Positions 16,456 to 25,566 of a stretch of 53,564 nucleotides of DNA are shown piece after piece (the first letter of the stretch is position 1; every line of letters begins with the position of its first letter). The notes beneath the pieces are model-generated. The model worked only from the letters and a program-made list of their open reading frames with translations. It searched no databases and was not told where the DNA came from. Source of the stretch: Bacteroidales bacterium (GTDB lineage Bacteria; Bacteroidota; Bacteroidia; Bacteroidales; Muribaculaceae); the NCBI GenBank assembly GCA_900766975.1, contig CAAFXO010000045.1, positions 1-53,564 of the forward strand, read 5' to 3'. Both the position numbers and the translations under genes were made by a program.

Positions 16456-17574
16456 ATGATAACAACCGACCAATTCAAGCAGATCGAAACGCGCGTATCC
16501 GACCTCAAGCGATACCTCGACATCGACAATAAGAAGATCGAAGTCGAAGAGGAGGAATTGCGCACCCATGTGGCTGATTTCTGGGAAAATCGCGACAAAG
16601 CGGAGGCCCAGATGCGCAAGATCAAAGGGATCCACTTTTGGATCGATTCATATACCTCAGTCGAAAAGCAGCTCGACGAGTTGCGCCTTGCTCTGGAGTT
16701 CCTCAAAGATGAGTTAGTATCGGAGGAGGATGTAGACACACAGTATGAGACACTTGTCAAGGAGGTGGAAGACCTCGAACTTCGCAATATGTTGCGTCGC
16801 GAAGAGGATAAACTTGGCGTCGTGCTCAAGATCAACTCGGGCGCCGGTGGCACCGAGTCTCAAGACTGGGCTTCGATGCTGATGCGACTCTATCTCCGAT
16901 ATGCCGAGCGCCATGGCTATAAGACCTCCATCGCCCAGCTCGAAGATGGCGAAGAGGCCGGCATTAAGTCTGTCACCATCAATATCGAGGGCGACTACGC
17001 CTACGGATTTCTGAAGGCTGAGAATGGAGTGCACCGCTTGGTGCGAGTATCTCCCTATAATGCACAGGGAAAGCGTATGACCTCCTTTGCATCGGTGTTC
17101 GTAGCCCCTCTGGTCGACGACACCATCGAGATCCAAGTCGAAACTGCCCGCATATCGTGGGATACATTCCGTTCGGGTGGTGCCGGCGGTCAGAACGTGA
17201 ATAAGGTGGAATCGGGTGTCCGCCTTCGCTATCAGTTCAAAGACCCCTATACCGGCGAAGAGGAGGAGATCCTGATCGAGAACACCGAGACACGCGACCA
17301 GCCCAAGAATAAGGAGAATGCCATGCGCCAACTCAAGTCAATCCTCTATGAGAAAGAATTGCAGCATCGCATGGAAGAGCAGGCGAAAGTCGAGGCGGGC
17401 AAGAAGAAGATCGAATGGGGTAGCCAGATACGCAGTTATGTCTTCGACGATCGTCGCGTCAAAGACCATCGCACCAACTATCAGACATCAGATGTGAATG
17501 GAGTGATGGATGGCAAGATCGACGAATTTATCAAGGCCTACCTGATGGAGTTCGCCGACAGCCAAGAGTCATAA
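16456..17574 (+). CDS. prfB: peptide chain release factor 2
   Basis: RF2 recognises UGA and UAA stop codons and triggers peptide release at the ribosome. The 372-residue protein has the catalytic GGQ at 244-246 within FRSGGAGGQNVNKVESGVRLRY, and an SPY variant of the SPF stop-recognition tripeptide (VRVSPYNAQGKR). The gene is one continuous frame. At the RYLD position (codons 19-22), where many bacteria carry the programmed CUU-UGA frameshift, it reads TAC CTC GAC with no UGA, so frameshift autoregulation appears absent. The start at 16456 gives the family N-terminus MITTDQFKQIETRVSDLKRYL. Confidence 0.97.
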   Translation: MITTDQFKQIETRVSDLKRYLDIDNKKIEVEEEELRTHVADFWENRDKAEAQMRKIKGIHFWIDSYTSVEKQLDELRLALEFLKDELVSEEDVDTQYETLVKEVEDLELRNMLRREEDKLGVVLKINSGAGGTESQDWASMLMRLYLRYAERHGYKTSIAQLEDGEEAGIKSVTINIEGDYAYGFLKAENGVHRLVRVSPYNAQGKRMTSFASVFVAPLVDDTIEIQVETARISWDTFRSGGAGGQNVNKVESGVRLRYQFKDPYTGEEEEILIENTETRDQPKNKENAMRQLKSILYEKELQHRMEEQAKVEAGKKKIEWGSQIRSYVFDDRRVKDHRTNYQTSDVNGVMDGKIDEFIKAYLMEFADSQES

Positions 17575-17618
17575 TCGACTCTTGTGAGAAGCCAAGCAAA
17601 ACTGATTGAAAAAAATTT

Positions 17619-17632
17619 AAGGAACGCGCTCT
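17619..17632. repeat. GCGCT intergenic element (full copy)
   Basis: AAGGAACGCGCTCT lies between the convergent prfB and GT9 genes, directly beside the A/T run of the GT9 terminator. Confidence 0.6.
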
Positions 17633-17673
17633 AAAAAAAACGACGGGTTGGGAATCACAGATTCTCGACCCGT
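17633..17673 (-). terminator. terminator of the GT9 gene, overlapping its stop codon
   Basis: Bases 17643-17656 and 17660-17673 pair over 14 bp (two wobble pairs) around a three-base loop. The minus-strand transcript then runs into eight U residues (17633-17640). The GT9 stop codon is inside the hairpin. Confidence 0.85.
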
Positions 17674-18707
17674 TCGATTATCATCTTGGGAGTGATGCCG
17701 GCCAGGCAGTGGTAATCGCCACGTTCGCAGGGGCGATCTCCCACGGGTGAGCATGGGCGGCATGTCATATCGAGTTGCACCACATCGCGAGTGCGCTGCC
17801 CCCAGCCCATATATCCGGCGTAGGGATGAGTCGCTCCCCATACGCTCACAGCAGGGAGTCCGACCAGAGATGCCAAGTGCATGTTGGCGCTGTCCATGGT
17901 CAGCATCCGGTCGCAATGGCTCAGCAGGGATAATTGAGCCTCCAATGAGAGTCGTTCGCCGGAGACGTTCGCCACTCCGGGATATCTGTGGGCTATCCTC
18001 TCGGCGATTTCCTCCTCGTTCTTGCCATAGCCGAAGAGGAACACGCGATGCCCCTCCTTGCCGGCAAAATGCTCGATCACTCGCTCCATCTGCTCGATGG
18101 GATACATCTTGCCGCGATAGCGCGCGAAAGGGGCAATCGCTATCCAGGTCTCTCCATCTCGCTTCGGACGACACACATCGGCAAACAAAGCCACGTCGCC
18201 ACGATGTCCGGCGCCCCAGATCGTATCAAAATCATTCGCCAACGCTATGCCCGACTTGTAGAACACGTCGCGATAACGCTCCGACATCGGCTTGAGCTGC
18301 ACCAACACCTTGTTGACTCGTCGTGTCAACTCATTCAGAGCTCGAGTGCCCTTGTTGATACATCCCACCTTCACGCCACACATTCGCATGTAGAGACGCA
18401 TCCGGCGGCTCTCACCCTCATCCTGCAAATCGATGAAATCGGTCACCTCATATCGACGTATCAACGCTTGTACCAAGCGCCACAACCCCGTGATGCCACG
18501 ATAATTATCAAAATTTACACTCGACACGGTGAGATTGGCAGGCTGATTCACAAAGATCCCTGCCGGATGATGTAGTGTCAAGAAATAAAACGACACACCC
18601 GGATTGGCATAGCATGCGTCATAGACCGACGGCAATGCCATAGCCACATCTCCCAACTGCGAAAAGCGCGCTATCAACACTGCGCGACGCTCTTTGATCT
18701 TCCCCAT
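17655..18707 (-). CDS. glycosyltransferase family 9 (heptosyltransferase-like)
   Basis: GT9 enzymes add heptose or related sugars to the LPS inner core at the cytoplasmic membrane. The 350-residue protein begins AVLIARFSQLGDVAMALPSVYDA, the conserved N-terminal GT9 strand-loop-helix. It has the C-domain blocks FLFGYGKNEEEIAERIA and LSLEAQLSLLSHCDRMLTMDSANMHLASLVGLPAVSVWGATHP, which form the nucleotide-sugar pocket. A cysteine-containing tail (DMTCRPCSPVGDRPCERGDYHC) is common in Bacteroidales members. It is convergent with prfB and divergent from the nucleoside kinase. Confidence 0.92.
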   Translation of the reverse strand: MGKIKERRAVLIARFSQLGDVAMALPSVYDACYANPGVSFYFLTLHHPAGIFVNQPANLTVSSVNFDNYRGITGLWRLVQALIRRYEVTDFIDLQDEGESRRMRLYMRMCGVKVGCINKGTRALNELTRRVNKVLVQLKPMSERYRDVFYKSGIALANDFDTIWGAGHRGDVALFADVCRPKRDGETWIAIAPFARYRGKMYPIEQMERVIEHFAGKEGHRVFLFGYGKNEEEIAERIAHRYPGVANVSGERLSLEAQLSLLSHCDRMLTMDSANMHLASLVGLPAVSVWGATHPYAGYMGWGQRTRDVVQLDMTCRPCSPVGDRPCERGDYHCLAGITPKMIIERVENL

Positions 18708-18777
18708 AATTTCTGACCGGTTATGTTTTCTCTGAATGATTGGATTAATTCTCCGAACGCACTCTATCAGGGTTGCA

Positions 18778-18790
18778 AGAGCGCGCTCAT
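18778..18790. repeat. GCGCT intergenic element (near-palindromic copy)
   Basis: AGAGCGCGCTCAT is the most symmetrical copy of the element. A degenerate second copy (CGAACGCACTCT, 18753-18764) lies 13 nt away. Both are in the predicted leader of the GT9 gene. Confidence 0.5.
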
Positions 18791-18799
18791 CATTTTATG

Positions 18800-18807
18800 C
18801 AAATTTA
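18800..18807 (-). promoter_or_regulatory. -7 promoter box of the GT9 gene
   Basis: TAAATTTG on the minus strand, about 90 nt upstream of the ATG at 18707, in the divergent intergenic region. Confidence 0.55.
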
Positions 18808-18935
18808 CAAACAAAAAATAGATATTCGGGAGTCTTAACCAAAAAAATGTTAACATTGGGACTTTAAATCAAAAATTGCCCCACTCTTTGGCTCTAAATC
18901 CGACAAAAAATCGCTATCTTTACGAAAAATTTCTT

Positions 18936-18943
18936 TATTTTTG
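18936..18943 (+). promoter_or_regulatory. -7 promoter box of the nucleoside kinase gene
   Basis: TATTTTTG ends 5 nt before the ATG at 18949, again predicting a leaderless or nearly leaderless transcript. Confidence 0.55.
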
Positions 18944-18948
18944 CAATT

Positions 18949-20619
18949 ATGGAAAAGAAGGTTCAAATCTATTGCTGCAACACCGGCTCCTACATCGATA
19001 TCGATGGCGGGGCTACGCTTATGCAAATAGCCGGCGATCTTAATCTTGGTCTAAGCTATGACCCTATTTGTGCTCTTGTCAATAACAAGCCGGAGCACCT
19101 CGGTTTCAACGTCTATACCCCCAAGCAGGTGGAGTTCGTCGATTTCACCTCCTCCGAGGGTAAAGGTGTCTATACTCGCACACTCTGCATGCTCCTCTAT
19201 CGGGCATTGAATTATGTCGACCCCTCTCTCACCATCAGATATGAACATTCGATATCTCATGGCATCTTCTGTCGCCTCTGCGATAAGGCCGGCAACATCA
19301 TCTCCATCTCCGACTCCTTGGTGGAGCAGATCAAACAGAATATATCCGATCTTATTGCCAAGGACCTTCCGCTCCTTCGTGACGAAAAGCTAACATCCGA
19401 CGTGATCGAGATCTTCCGTCGTCAGCACCTCGACGACAAGGTGAAACTTCTCGAAAGCGTATCCAACCTCTATACCTCCTATTACACTCTCGATGGGCTT
19501 GCCGACTCCTTCTATGGACCCTTGGCGCCTTCGACGCGATATATCCAAGCCTTCGACCTGGTGGCTTGGCATGACGGCCTCCTGCTGCTCGGTGCCGACA
19601 GCAAGAATCCCTCACTGCCGGCTCAACCTGAGAAGCAGGCGAAGATGTATGATGCTTTCACACAGTATCTCAAATTCAACAGCATCATCGGCGTGTCGTC
19701 GGTAGGAGAACTCAACAGCGCCATCGCCAAGCGACGCACCGCCGACCTGATCAATGTGGCGGAGGCTCTCCACACCAAGCGACTTGGTCGCATCTCCGAT
19801 CAAATCATGGAGCAGGGTGCCTCTCTGATCTTCATAGCCGGTCCATCATCTTCGGGCAAAACCACCACAGCCAAGCGCCTCGCCATCCAGTTGATGACCA
19901 ATCTGATGGTGCCCAAACTCATCTCGCTCGATGATTATTTCGTCAATCGCAAGGATACCCCCCTCGACGAGAGTGGCGACTACGACTATGAGTCGATCTA
20001 TGCTCTCGACCTCGACCTCTTCCACTCCGATATGCAGAGACTCCTGCGCGGCGAGGAGATCAACCTCCCCACCTATAGTTTCGAATTGGGAGAACGAGTG
20101 GAAAAAGAGCGCCCTCTGCGTCTCGACAAGAATGATGTGCTCATCATCGAGGGTATCCACGGCCTCAACCCCATACTGAGTGAAGGGTTGCCTGCCGACC
20201 GCATCTTCAAGATGTATGTCTCGGCGCTGACCACTCTCCATATCGACAATCACAACTGGATTTCGACTTCCGACAATCGATTGTTGCGTCGTATCGTGCG
20301 CGACAATAAATATCGTCACACCACTCCTCAGGACACCATCCGCCGATGGCCCAGTGTGCGCCGTGGCGAAGAGCGTTGGATCTTCCCCTTCCAGGAGAAT
20401 GCCGACGCCACGTTCAATTCCTCGCTCCTCTTTGAGCTCGGCGTGATGAAGCGTTATGCTCTGCCGCTACTCGAGAATGTGCCTCACAACATCCCCGAAT
20501 ATGCCACCGCCTATCGCTTGCGTCGACTCCTCAACTGCTTCTGCGATATCCCCGAAGCTCAAGTGCCCTCCACCTCGTTGCTGCGTGAGTTCCTCGGTGG
20601 ATCTTCGTTCCATTATTAA
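18949..20619 (+). CDS. nucleoside (uridine-type) kinase with N-terminal TGS/ThrRS-like domains
   Basis: The 556-residue protein combines three modules. Residues 1-65 are a TGS-like domain. Residues about 70-280 resemble the second additional domain of threonyl-tRNA synthetase (FVDFTSSEGKGVYTRTLCMLL, then YEHSISHGIFC). From 290 onward is a phosphoribulokinase/uridine-kinase domain with Walker A GPSSSGKT at 298-305, SLDDYF, and the IIEGIHGLNP block. There is no tRNA-synthetase catalytic core, so it is not thrS. The kinase phosphorylates a nucleoside, probably uridine; the regulatory role of the front domains is unknown. It precedes mgtE by 40 nt. Confidence 0.9.
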   Translation: MEKKVQIYCCNTGSYIDIDGGATLMQIAGDLNLGLSYDPICALVNNKPEHLGFNVYTPKQVEFVDFTSSEGKGVYTRTLCMLLYRALNYVDPSLTIRYEHSISHGIFCRLCDKAGNIISISDSLVEQIKQNISDLIAKDLPLLRDEKLTSDVIEIFRRQHLDDKVKLLESVSNLYTSYYTLDGLADSFYGPLAPSTRYIQAFDLVAWHDGLLLLGADSKNPSLPAQPEKQAKMYDAFTQYLKFNSIIGVSSVGELNSAIAKRRTADLINVAEALHTKRLGRISDQIMEQGASLIFIAGPSSSGKTTTAKRLAIQLMTNLMVPKLISLDDYFVNRKDTPLDESGDYDYESIYALDLDLFHSDMQRLLRGEEINLPTYSFELGERVEKERPLRLDKNDVLIIEGIHGLNPILSEGLPADRIFKMYVSALTTLHIDNHNWISTSDNRLLRRIVRDNKYRHTTPQDTIRRWPSVRRGEERWIFPFQENADATFNSSLLFELGVMKRYALPLLENVPHNIPEYATAYRLRRLLNCFCDIPEAQVPSTSLLREFLGGSSFHY

Positions 20620-20629
20620 TCACTACGTC

Positions 20630-20637
20630 TAACTTTG
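20630..20637 (+). promoter_or_regulatory. possible -7 box of mgtE
   Basis: TAACTTTG lies 22 nt before the mgtE ATG. No good -33 TTTG is visible, so mgtE may also be transcribed from upstream. Confidence 0.4.
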
Positions 20638-20659
20638 CACCTCGCTCCCCAATCTCGTT

Positions 20660-22027
20660 ATGAAGGATTTCTCTCGCGAAGATATCGACCGCTACATCGA
20701 CCTTATCGACCAGGGTAATGTCGATGCACTTCTCCCCGAAATCGACGAGCTACACCCCGCCGATATAGCCGAACTTTTCCAAGATCTTAACCTCCATCAG
20801 GCCGAATGGCTCTTCGAACTTATCCCCGACAAGGAGAAGAAGGCAGAAGTCTTAATGGAACTCGATGAGGAGGATCGAAAGAAACTGCTCGAAGGTATGG
20901 ACCCCGAGCAGATCGGTCATTTCATAGACCTGCTCGACACCGACGACGCCGTCGACCTGATCCAGGAACTCGACGAAGAGGACCGCGAGGAGGTGATCCA
21001 GAGCATCGAGGATGTGGAGCAAGCCGGCGATATCGTCGACCTCCTCCAATATGACGAAGACACAGCCGGCGGATTGATGGGCACGGAGCTTATCTCGGTC
21101 AATGAGAACCTCTCGATGCCCGACTGCCTGCGCGAGATGCGCCACCAGGCTGAAGATCTCGATGATATATATAATGTCTATGTTGTCGATGATGACCAGC
21201 GTCTCAAGGGTGTACTCCCCCTCAAGAAGATGATCACCCACCCCTCGGTGTCGAAGATCAAGCATGTCATGGAGACCGATCCGGTGGCTATCAAGGTCGA
21301 TATGCCTATCGAGGAGGTAGCCATCGACTTCGAGAAGTATAATCTCGTGGCGATGCCGGTGATCGATTCAATCGGGCGACTCGTCGGGCAAATCACCGTC
21401 GACGACGTCATGGATCAGATCCGTGAGCACTCCGAGCGCGACTATCAGCTCGCCTCCGGTATCTCCTCCGACATCGATGCCGACGACTCGATCTTTGCTC
21501 AGACCAAGGCTCGCCTCCCTTGGCTCTTGATCGGTATCCTCGGTGGTATCCTCAGTTCGCTGATCATCGGTGTGTTCGAAGCTCAAATCGCTGCTGTCAC
21601 CGCCCTCGCTTTCTTTATCCCGCTGATCGGCGGCACCGGCGGTAATGTCGGCGTGCAGGCATCCGCCATCGTGGTGCAAGGCCTCGCCAATGGTCGCCTC
21701 GAACTTTCCGACTTCTGGAATCAAATATGGCGCGGACTCCTAATATCGCTCTTTAACGCTCTGGTCATCTCCGGGGTCGTATTCCTATACATAGCCATAA
21801 CATCTCCGGGGCAGTATGCTCTGGTCTGGGCGGTGTCGACGTCGCTATTCGCCGTCGTGATCTTCGCTACTGTCTTCGGCACGCTCGTGCCCCTGACTTT
21901 AGAGAAGCTCAAGATCAACCCGGCTCTCGCCACCGGACCTTTCATCCAGATCACCAACGATGTGGTCGGACTCCTCATCTATGTCGGCATGTCGATATGG
22001 ATGCTTAAGGTTTTCCCAATATCATAA
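20660..22027 (+). CDS. mgtE: magnesium transporter MgtE
   Basis: MgtE is a homodimeric Mg2+ channel gated by intracellular Mg2+. The 455-residue protein has the acidic N domain (residues about 1-130, rich in DLID…EELDEEDREEV repeats), then a CBS pair (130-255) with GVLPLKKMITH and GRLVGQITVDDVMD. About five membrane helices follow from 280 (WLLIGILGGILSSLIIGVFE onward). The pore-region signature FIPLIGGTGGNVGVQAS is intact. The stop codon runs directly into a recurring GCGCT element, and mutS begins 72 nt later. Confidence 0.95.
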   Translation: MKDFSREDIDRYIDLIDQGNVDALLPEIDELHPADIAELFQDLNLHQAEWLFELIPDKEKKAEVLMELDEEDRKKLLEGMDPEQIGHFIDLLDTDDAVDLIQELDEEDREEVIQSIEDVEQAGDIVDLLQYDEDTAGGLMGTELISVNENLSMPDCLREMRHQAEDLDDIYNVYVVDDDQRLKGVLPLKKMITHPSVSKIKHVMETDPVAIKVDMPIEEVAIDFEKYNLVAMPVIDSIGRLVGQITVDDVMDQIREHSERDYQLASGISSDIDADDSIFAQTKARLPWLLIGILGGILSSLIIGVFEAQIAAVTALAFFIPLIGGTGGNVGVQASAIVVQGLANGRLELSDFWNQIWRGLLISLFNALVISGVVFLYIAITSPGQYALVWAVSTSLFAVVIFATVFGTLVPLTLEKLKINPALATGPFIQITNDVVGLLIYVGMSIWMLKVFPIS

Positions 22028-22037
22028 GAGCGCGTTA
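22026..22037. repeat. GCGCT intergenic element (copy)
   Basis: AAGAGCGCGTTA overlaps the mgtE TAA stop codon. Confidence 0.55.
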
Positions 22038-22099
22038 ATCACTTCTCTCATAATAAAATACTATCCCTATCGCCGGGTCTTTCCGGCATAATATAACTT

Positions 22100-24712
22100 A
22101 TGAGCAAACCGGTCGAAACTCCTCTAATGTCGCAATATGTCGAGATGAAAAAGAAACATCCCGACGCAATCCTTCTATTCCGTGTGGGCGATTTCTACGA
22201 GACATTCTCCGAAGATGCCATCGCAGCCTCCAAGATCTTGGGGATCACCCTGACACGTCGCGCCAATGGCAAGGCTGCATACGTCGAACTGGCAGGATTT
22301 CCACACCATGCACTCGACACTTACCTCCCCCGTCTGGTCAGAGCCGGCCGTCGTGTGGCAATATGCGAACAACTTGAGGATCCGAAACTTACCAAAAAAT
22401 TGGTGAAGCGTGGCATCACCGAACTTATCACTCCGGGAGTCAACCTCAACGACAACTCACTCTCGGCGCAAGAGAACAATTTCCTTGCCGCCATCCATGT
22501 CAATCATCAGTCGGTCGGTGTCGCTTTCCTCGACATCTCTACCGGTGAGTTTCTCTGCTCGCAAGGCTCTATAGATGAGATCGACAAACTCCTCTGCAAT
22601 ATCAAGCCCAAGGAGTTGCTGCGTATCAACGGCTTGCGCCAATGGTGTGACGATAACATCCATCATCGTTGCGCCACTTTCGACCTCGATGACTGGATCT
22701 TTACCACCGATGCCGCCGAAGAGCGACTCTCCGCACAATTCGGCACAAAGGGATTGAAGGGATTCGGCGTGGATCGACTCCCTGATGCCGTGATCGCCGC
22801 CGGGGCTGTGCTCCATTATCTTGATATCACCCACCACACCGACTTGCGCCATATCACCGGCTTGGGACGTATCGACTCGACACGCTTTGTGGCTCTCGAT
22901 CCATTTACGGTGCGCAATCTCGAGTTGGTGACACCACTCTCGCCCGATGGGCTCTCGCTCTTCGATGTGCTCAATCACACCTCCACCCCGATGGGGGCGC
23001 GTCGTCTTCAGAATTGGATTCTCTTCCCTCTGCTCGATCTCAAAGAGATAGCCCGGCGTCACGACATCGTAGACTACCTCTTCAAAGACCCCGACACACG
23101 CTGTCGAGCCCTCGATGCATTGCATCGTGTCGGCGACTTGCTGAGGCTTATCACCAAGGTGGGGGCTCTGCGCATCTCGCCACGCGACTGTGTGGCTCTG
23201 CGCACTTCGCTCGCTGCCACCACTTCGCTCGCCGCTATCATGCGTCAGAGCGACTCTGAGGCTCTCCATGAGATCGCCGGGAAGATGGCAGACTGCTCTT
23301 CGATCATCTCCACTCTCGAACGCACTCTCCTCCCCGATGCACCCGCTGTCCTCGGCCGCGGTGCCGCTATCGCCCCGGGGGTCAACGACCAACTCGATGA
23401 ACTCCGTGCACTCCACGCAAATAGCCGCCAAACTCTCCTCGATATGCAGACTCGAGAGTCGGAACGTACCGGTATCCCTTCTCTCAAGATCGGCTTCAAC
23501 AATGTGTTCGGATATTATATCGAGATACGAAATACCCACAAAGATAAGGTGCCCGAAGAATGGATCAGAAAGCAAACACTGGTCAGCGCCGAGAGATATA
23601 TCACTCCCGAACTCAAAGAGTATGAGGAGAAAATCGTCAATGCCGAGGAGAATATCAATAAGATCGAATCGGAGATCTTCGCCTCGCTGGTCGACGGCTT
23701 GATGCGCCTTATCCCCGATATGCAGAGTCATGCCTCCGCCACCGAGTATATCGACTGCCTCTTGTCATTCGCCGAAGTGGCTGATTGCAACCATTACGTT
23801 CGTCCGGTGGTGGATGATTCTTTCGTCACCGACATCCGTGAGGGGCGTCACCCGGTGATCGAACGTCGTCTTCCTGCCGGCGAGCCATATATCTCCAATT
23901 CGCTCACTCTCGACTGCGATAAGACTCAGATCATGATGATCACCGGCCCCAATATGTCAGGTAAGTCTGCCCTCTTGCGCCAGACAGCCCTGATCACTCT
24001 GATGGCGCAGATTGGCTCGTTCGTGCCGGCGCAGAGTGCCCGCATCGGTTATGTAGACAAGATTTTTACTCGCGTCGGCGCTTCCGACAATATCTCCTCG
24101 GGCGAGTCTACATTTATGATCGAGATGAATGAGGCTGCCGCCATCCTCAACAATATGAGCCCCCGTTCGCTGATCCTCTTCGATGAGTTGGGTCGCGGCA
24201 CATCCACCTACGATGGCATCTCGATAGCCTGGGCTATTGTGGAGCATATCCATGAAAATGCCAATGCCCATCCACGCACCCTCTTTGCCACTCACTATCA
24301 TGAGCTTAACGAGATGGCAGCATCCTTTAAGAGGATCGTCAATTTCAATGTCTCGGTCCGCGAGATCAATGGCAAGGTAGTGTTCATGCGTAAACTCGAG
24401 CCCGGCGGCTCTGCCCATAGTTTCGGTATCCATGTGGCTCGCCTCGCCGGTATGCCTCCGTCGATCGTAAGACGTGCCGACCAGGTGCTCAAACGCCTCG
24501 AACAGGCCTCCGACCAAAACTCCTCAAAGCCGGCTCTTGCCGATCTCGGAAAGGCGCGCGATGGCTATCAACTCTCTCTCTTCCAACTCGATGATCCTCT
24601 CCTCTCTCAGATCAGAGACCGCCTCTTGGGTCTGAATATCGACAATCTCACTCCCATCCAGGCTCTCACCACTCTTCATGACCTCCAAAGCCTCTTAACA
24701 GGCAAGAATTAA
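22100..24712 (+). CDS. mutS: DNA mismatch repair protein MutS
   Basis: MutS recognises mispairs and small loops and recruits MutL. The 870-residue protein has the mismatch-binding F-x-E at residues 32-34 (GDFYETF). The connector, lever and clamp regions follow (including FGYYIEIRNTHKDKVPEEW). The C-terminal ATPase has Walker A GPNMSGKS at 616-623, the STFMIEMNE block, Walker B LILFDELGRGTSTYDG and the TLFATHYHEL signature. The start at 22100 gives a normal N-terminus (SQYVEMKKKHPDAILLFRVG). The next gene begins 13 nt after the stop, with a GCGCT element filling the gap. Confidence 0.97.
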   Translation: MSKPVETPLMSQYVEMKKKHPDAILLFRVGDFYETFSEDAIAASKILGITLTRRANGKAAYVELAGFPHHALDTYLPRLVRAGRRVAICEQLEDPKLTKKLVKRGITELITPGVNLNDNSLSAQENNFLAAIHVNHQSVGVAFLDISTGEFLCSQGSIDEIDKLLCNIKPKELLRINGLRQWCDDNIHHRCATFDLDDWIFTTDAAEERLSAQFGTKGLKGFGVDRLPDAVIAAGAVLHYLDITHHTDLRHITGLGRIDSTRFVALDPFTVRNLELVTPLSPDGLSLFDVLNHTSTPMGARRLQNWILFPLLDLKEIARRHDIVDYLFKDPDTRCRALDALHRVGDLLRLITKVGALRISPRDCVALRTSLAATTSLAAIMRQSDSEALHEIAGKMADCSSIISTLERTLLPDAPAVLGRGAAIAPGVNDQLDELRALHANSRQTLLDMQTRESERTGIPSLKIGFNNVFGYYIEIRNTHKDKVPEEWIRKQTLVSAERYITPELKEYEEKIVNAEENINKIESEIFASLVDGLMRLIPDMQSHASATEYIDCLLSFAEVADCNHYVRPVVDDSFVTDIREGRHPVIERRLPAGEPYISNSLTLDCDKTQIMMITGPNMSGKSALLRQTALITLMAQIGSFVPAQSARIGYVDKIFTRVGASDNISSGESTFMIEMNEAAAILNNMSPRSLILFDELGRGTSTYDGISIAWAIVEHIHENANAHPRTLFATHYHELNEMAASFKRIVNFNVSVREINGKVVFMRKLEPGGSAHSFGIHVARLAGMPPSIVRRADQVLKRLEQASDQNSSKPALADLGKARDGYQLSLFQLDDPLLSQIRDRLLGLNIDNLTPIQALTTLHDLQSLLTGKN

Positions 24713-24724
24713 GGAACGCGCTCT
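24711..24724. repeat. GCGCT intergenic element (full copy)
   Basis: AAGGAACGCGCTCT fills the entire gap between the mutS TAA and the ATG of the radical SAM gene. Confidence 0.6.
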
Positions 24725-24725
24725 A

Positions 24726-25511
24726 ATGAAAGATCAAACCGTATTATTTCATTCCACGATTTTCGGCCCCGTACATTCACGCCGTCTCGGCGTATCGTTG
24801 GGGGTGAACCTCATGCCTAATGATGGCAAGATATGTTCGTTCGATTGCCTCTATTGCGAGGCAGGCTATAACGCCCAGGGTGTCGGCACCACCGGCCTGC
24901 CGACTCTCGAGCAGGTGTCTGCCGATCTCCAAGCCACTCTCCAAAAGATGCATAGCGCCGGCGAGCGTCTCGACGTTATCACCTTCTCCGGCAATGGCGA
25001 ACCGACCCTTCATCCCCGATTCCCGGAGATCATCGACGAGGTGATCCGTCTGCGTGATGCCTATTTCGCTGAGGCTAAAATATCGGTGCTCTCCAATTCG
25101 ACTCGTATCTTCGACGACCGTGTGGCTGATGCCCTCGACCGCGTCGACAATAATATCCTCAAACTCGACTCCGCCATCGAATCGACGATGCGACTGATCG
25201 ATCGCCCCAACGACCCGAATTTCACCGTGGAGCGTGTCGTGGAGCGTCTGCGTCGTTTCGAAGGTACTGCCATCATCCAGACCATGATGTTGCGCGGCGA
25301 ACATGAGGGACTGTCGGTCGATAACACCACTCCCGAGGAAATCGATGCTCTAATTGAGGCTTATCTCACCATCCGGCCACGCGAAGTGATGCTCTATAGC
25401 ATCGACCGATCCACTCCCGAAGAGCAACTCATCAAGGTGGAACGACCCGAACTCGAGCAGATTGCCGCCCGCATCTCTGCCGCCGGTGTCCCCATCCAAC
25501 CCTTCTCCTAA
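24726..25511 (+). CDS. radical SAM protein, COG0731-like
   Basis: The 261-residue protein has the radical SAM cluster motif C37-x3-C41-x2-C44 (CSFDCLYCEAG), preceded by FGPVHSRRLGVSLGVNLMP. That opening resembles the COG0731 group, which includes wyosine tRNA-modification enzymes. A GEPTLHP-type block (FSGNGEPTLHPRFPEI) is the SAM-binding GGE-like region, and KLDSAIESTMRLIDRP continues the barrel. The true substrate of bacterial members is not established, so no gene name is given. It lies in a same-strand run with mutS and the LD-carboxypeptidase. Confidence 0.85.
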   Translation: MKDQTVLFHSTIFGPVHSRRLGVSLGVNLMPNDGKICSFDCLYCEAGYNAQGVGTTGLPTLEQVSADLQATLQKMHSAGERLDVITFSGNGEPTLHPRFPEIIDEVIRLRDAYFAEAKISVLSNSTRIFDDRVADALDRVDNNILKLDSAIESTMRLIDRPNDPNFTVERVVERLRRFEGTAIIQTMMLRGEHEGLSVDNTTPEEIDALIEAYLTIRPREVMLYSIDRSTPEEQLIKVERPELEQIAARISAAGVPIQPFS

Positions 25512-25548
25512 TTTCCAAAATATCCGACCCTACGACCCCAAAAATTTT

Positions 25549-25562
25549 AAGGAACGCGCTCT
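25549..25562. repeat. GCGCT intergenic element (full copy)
   Basis: AAGGAACGCGCTCT ends 4 nt before the LD-carboxypeptidase ATG. Confidence 0.6.
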
Positions 25563-25566
25563 TAGT

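Noticed and set aside
18949..19800. Similarity of the nucleoside kinase front half to threonyl-tRNA synthetase.
   Set aside because: Only the TGS and second additional domains are present; the synthetase catalytic motifs are missing and a kinase P-loop follows.
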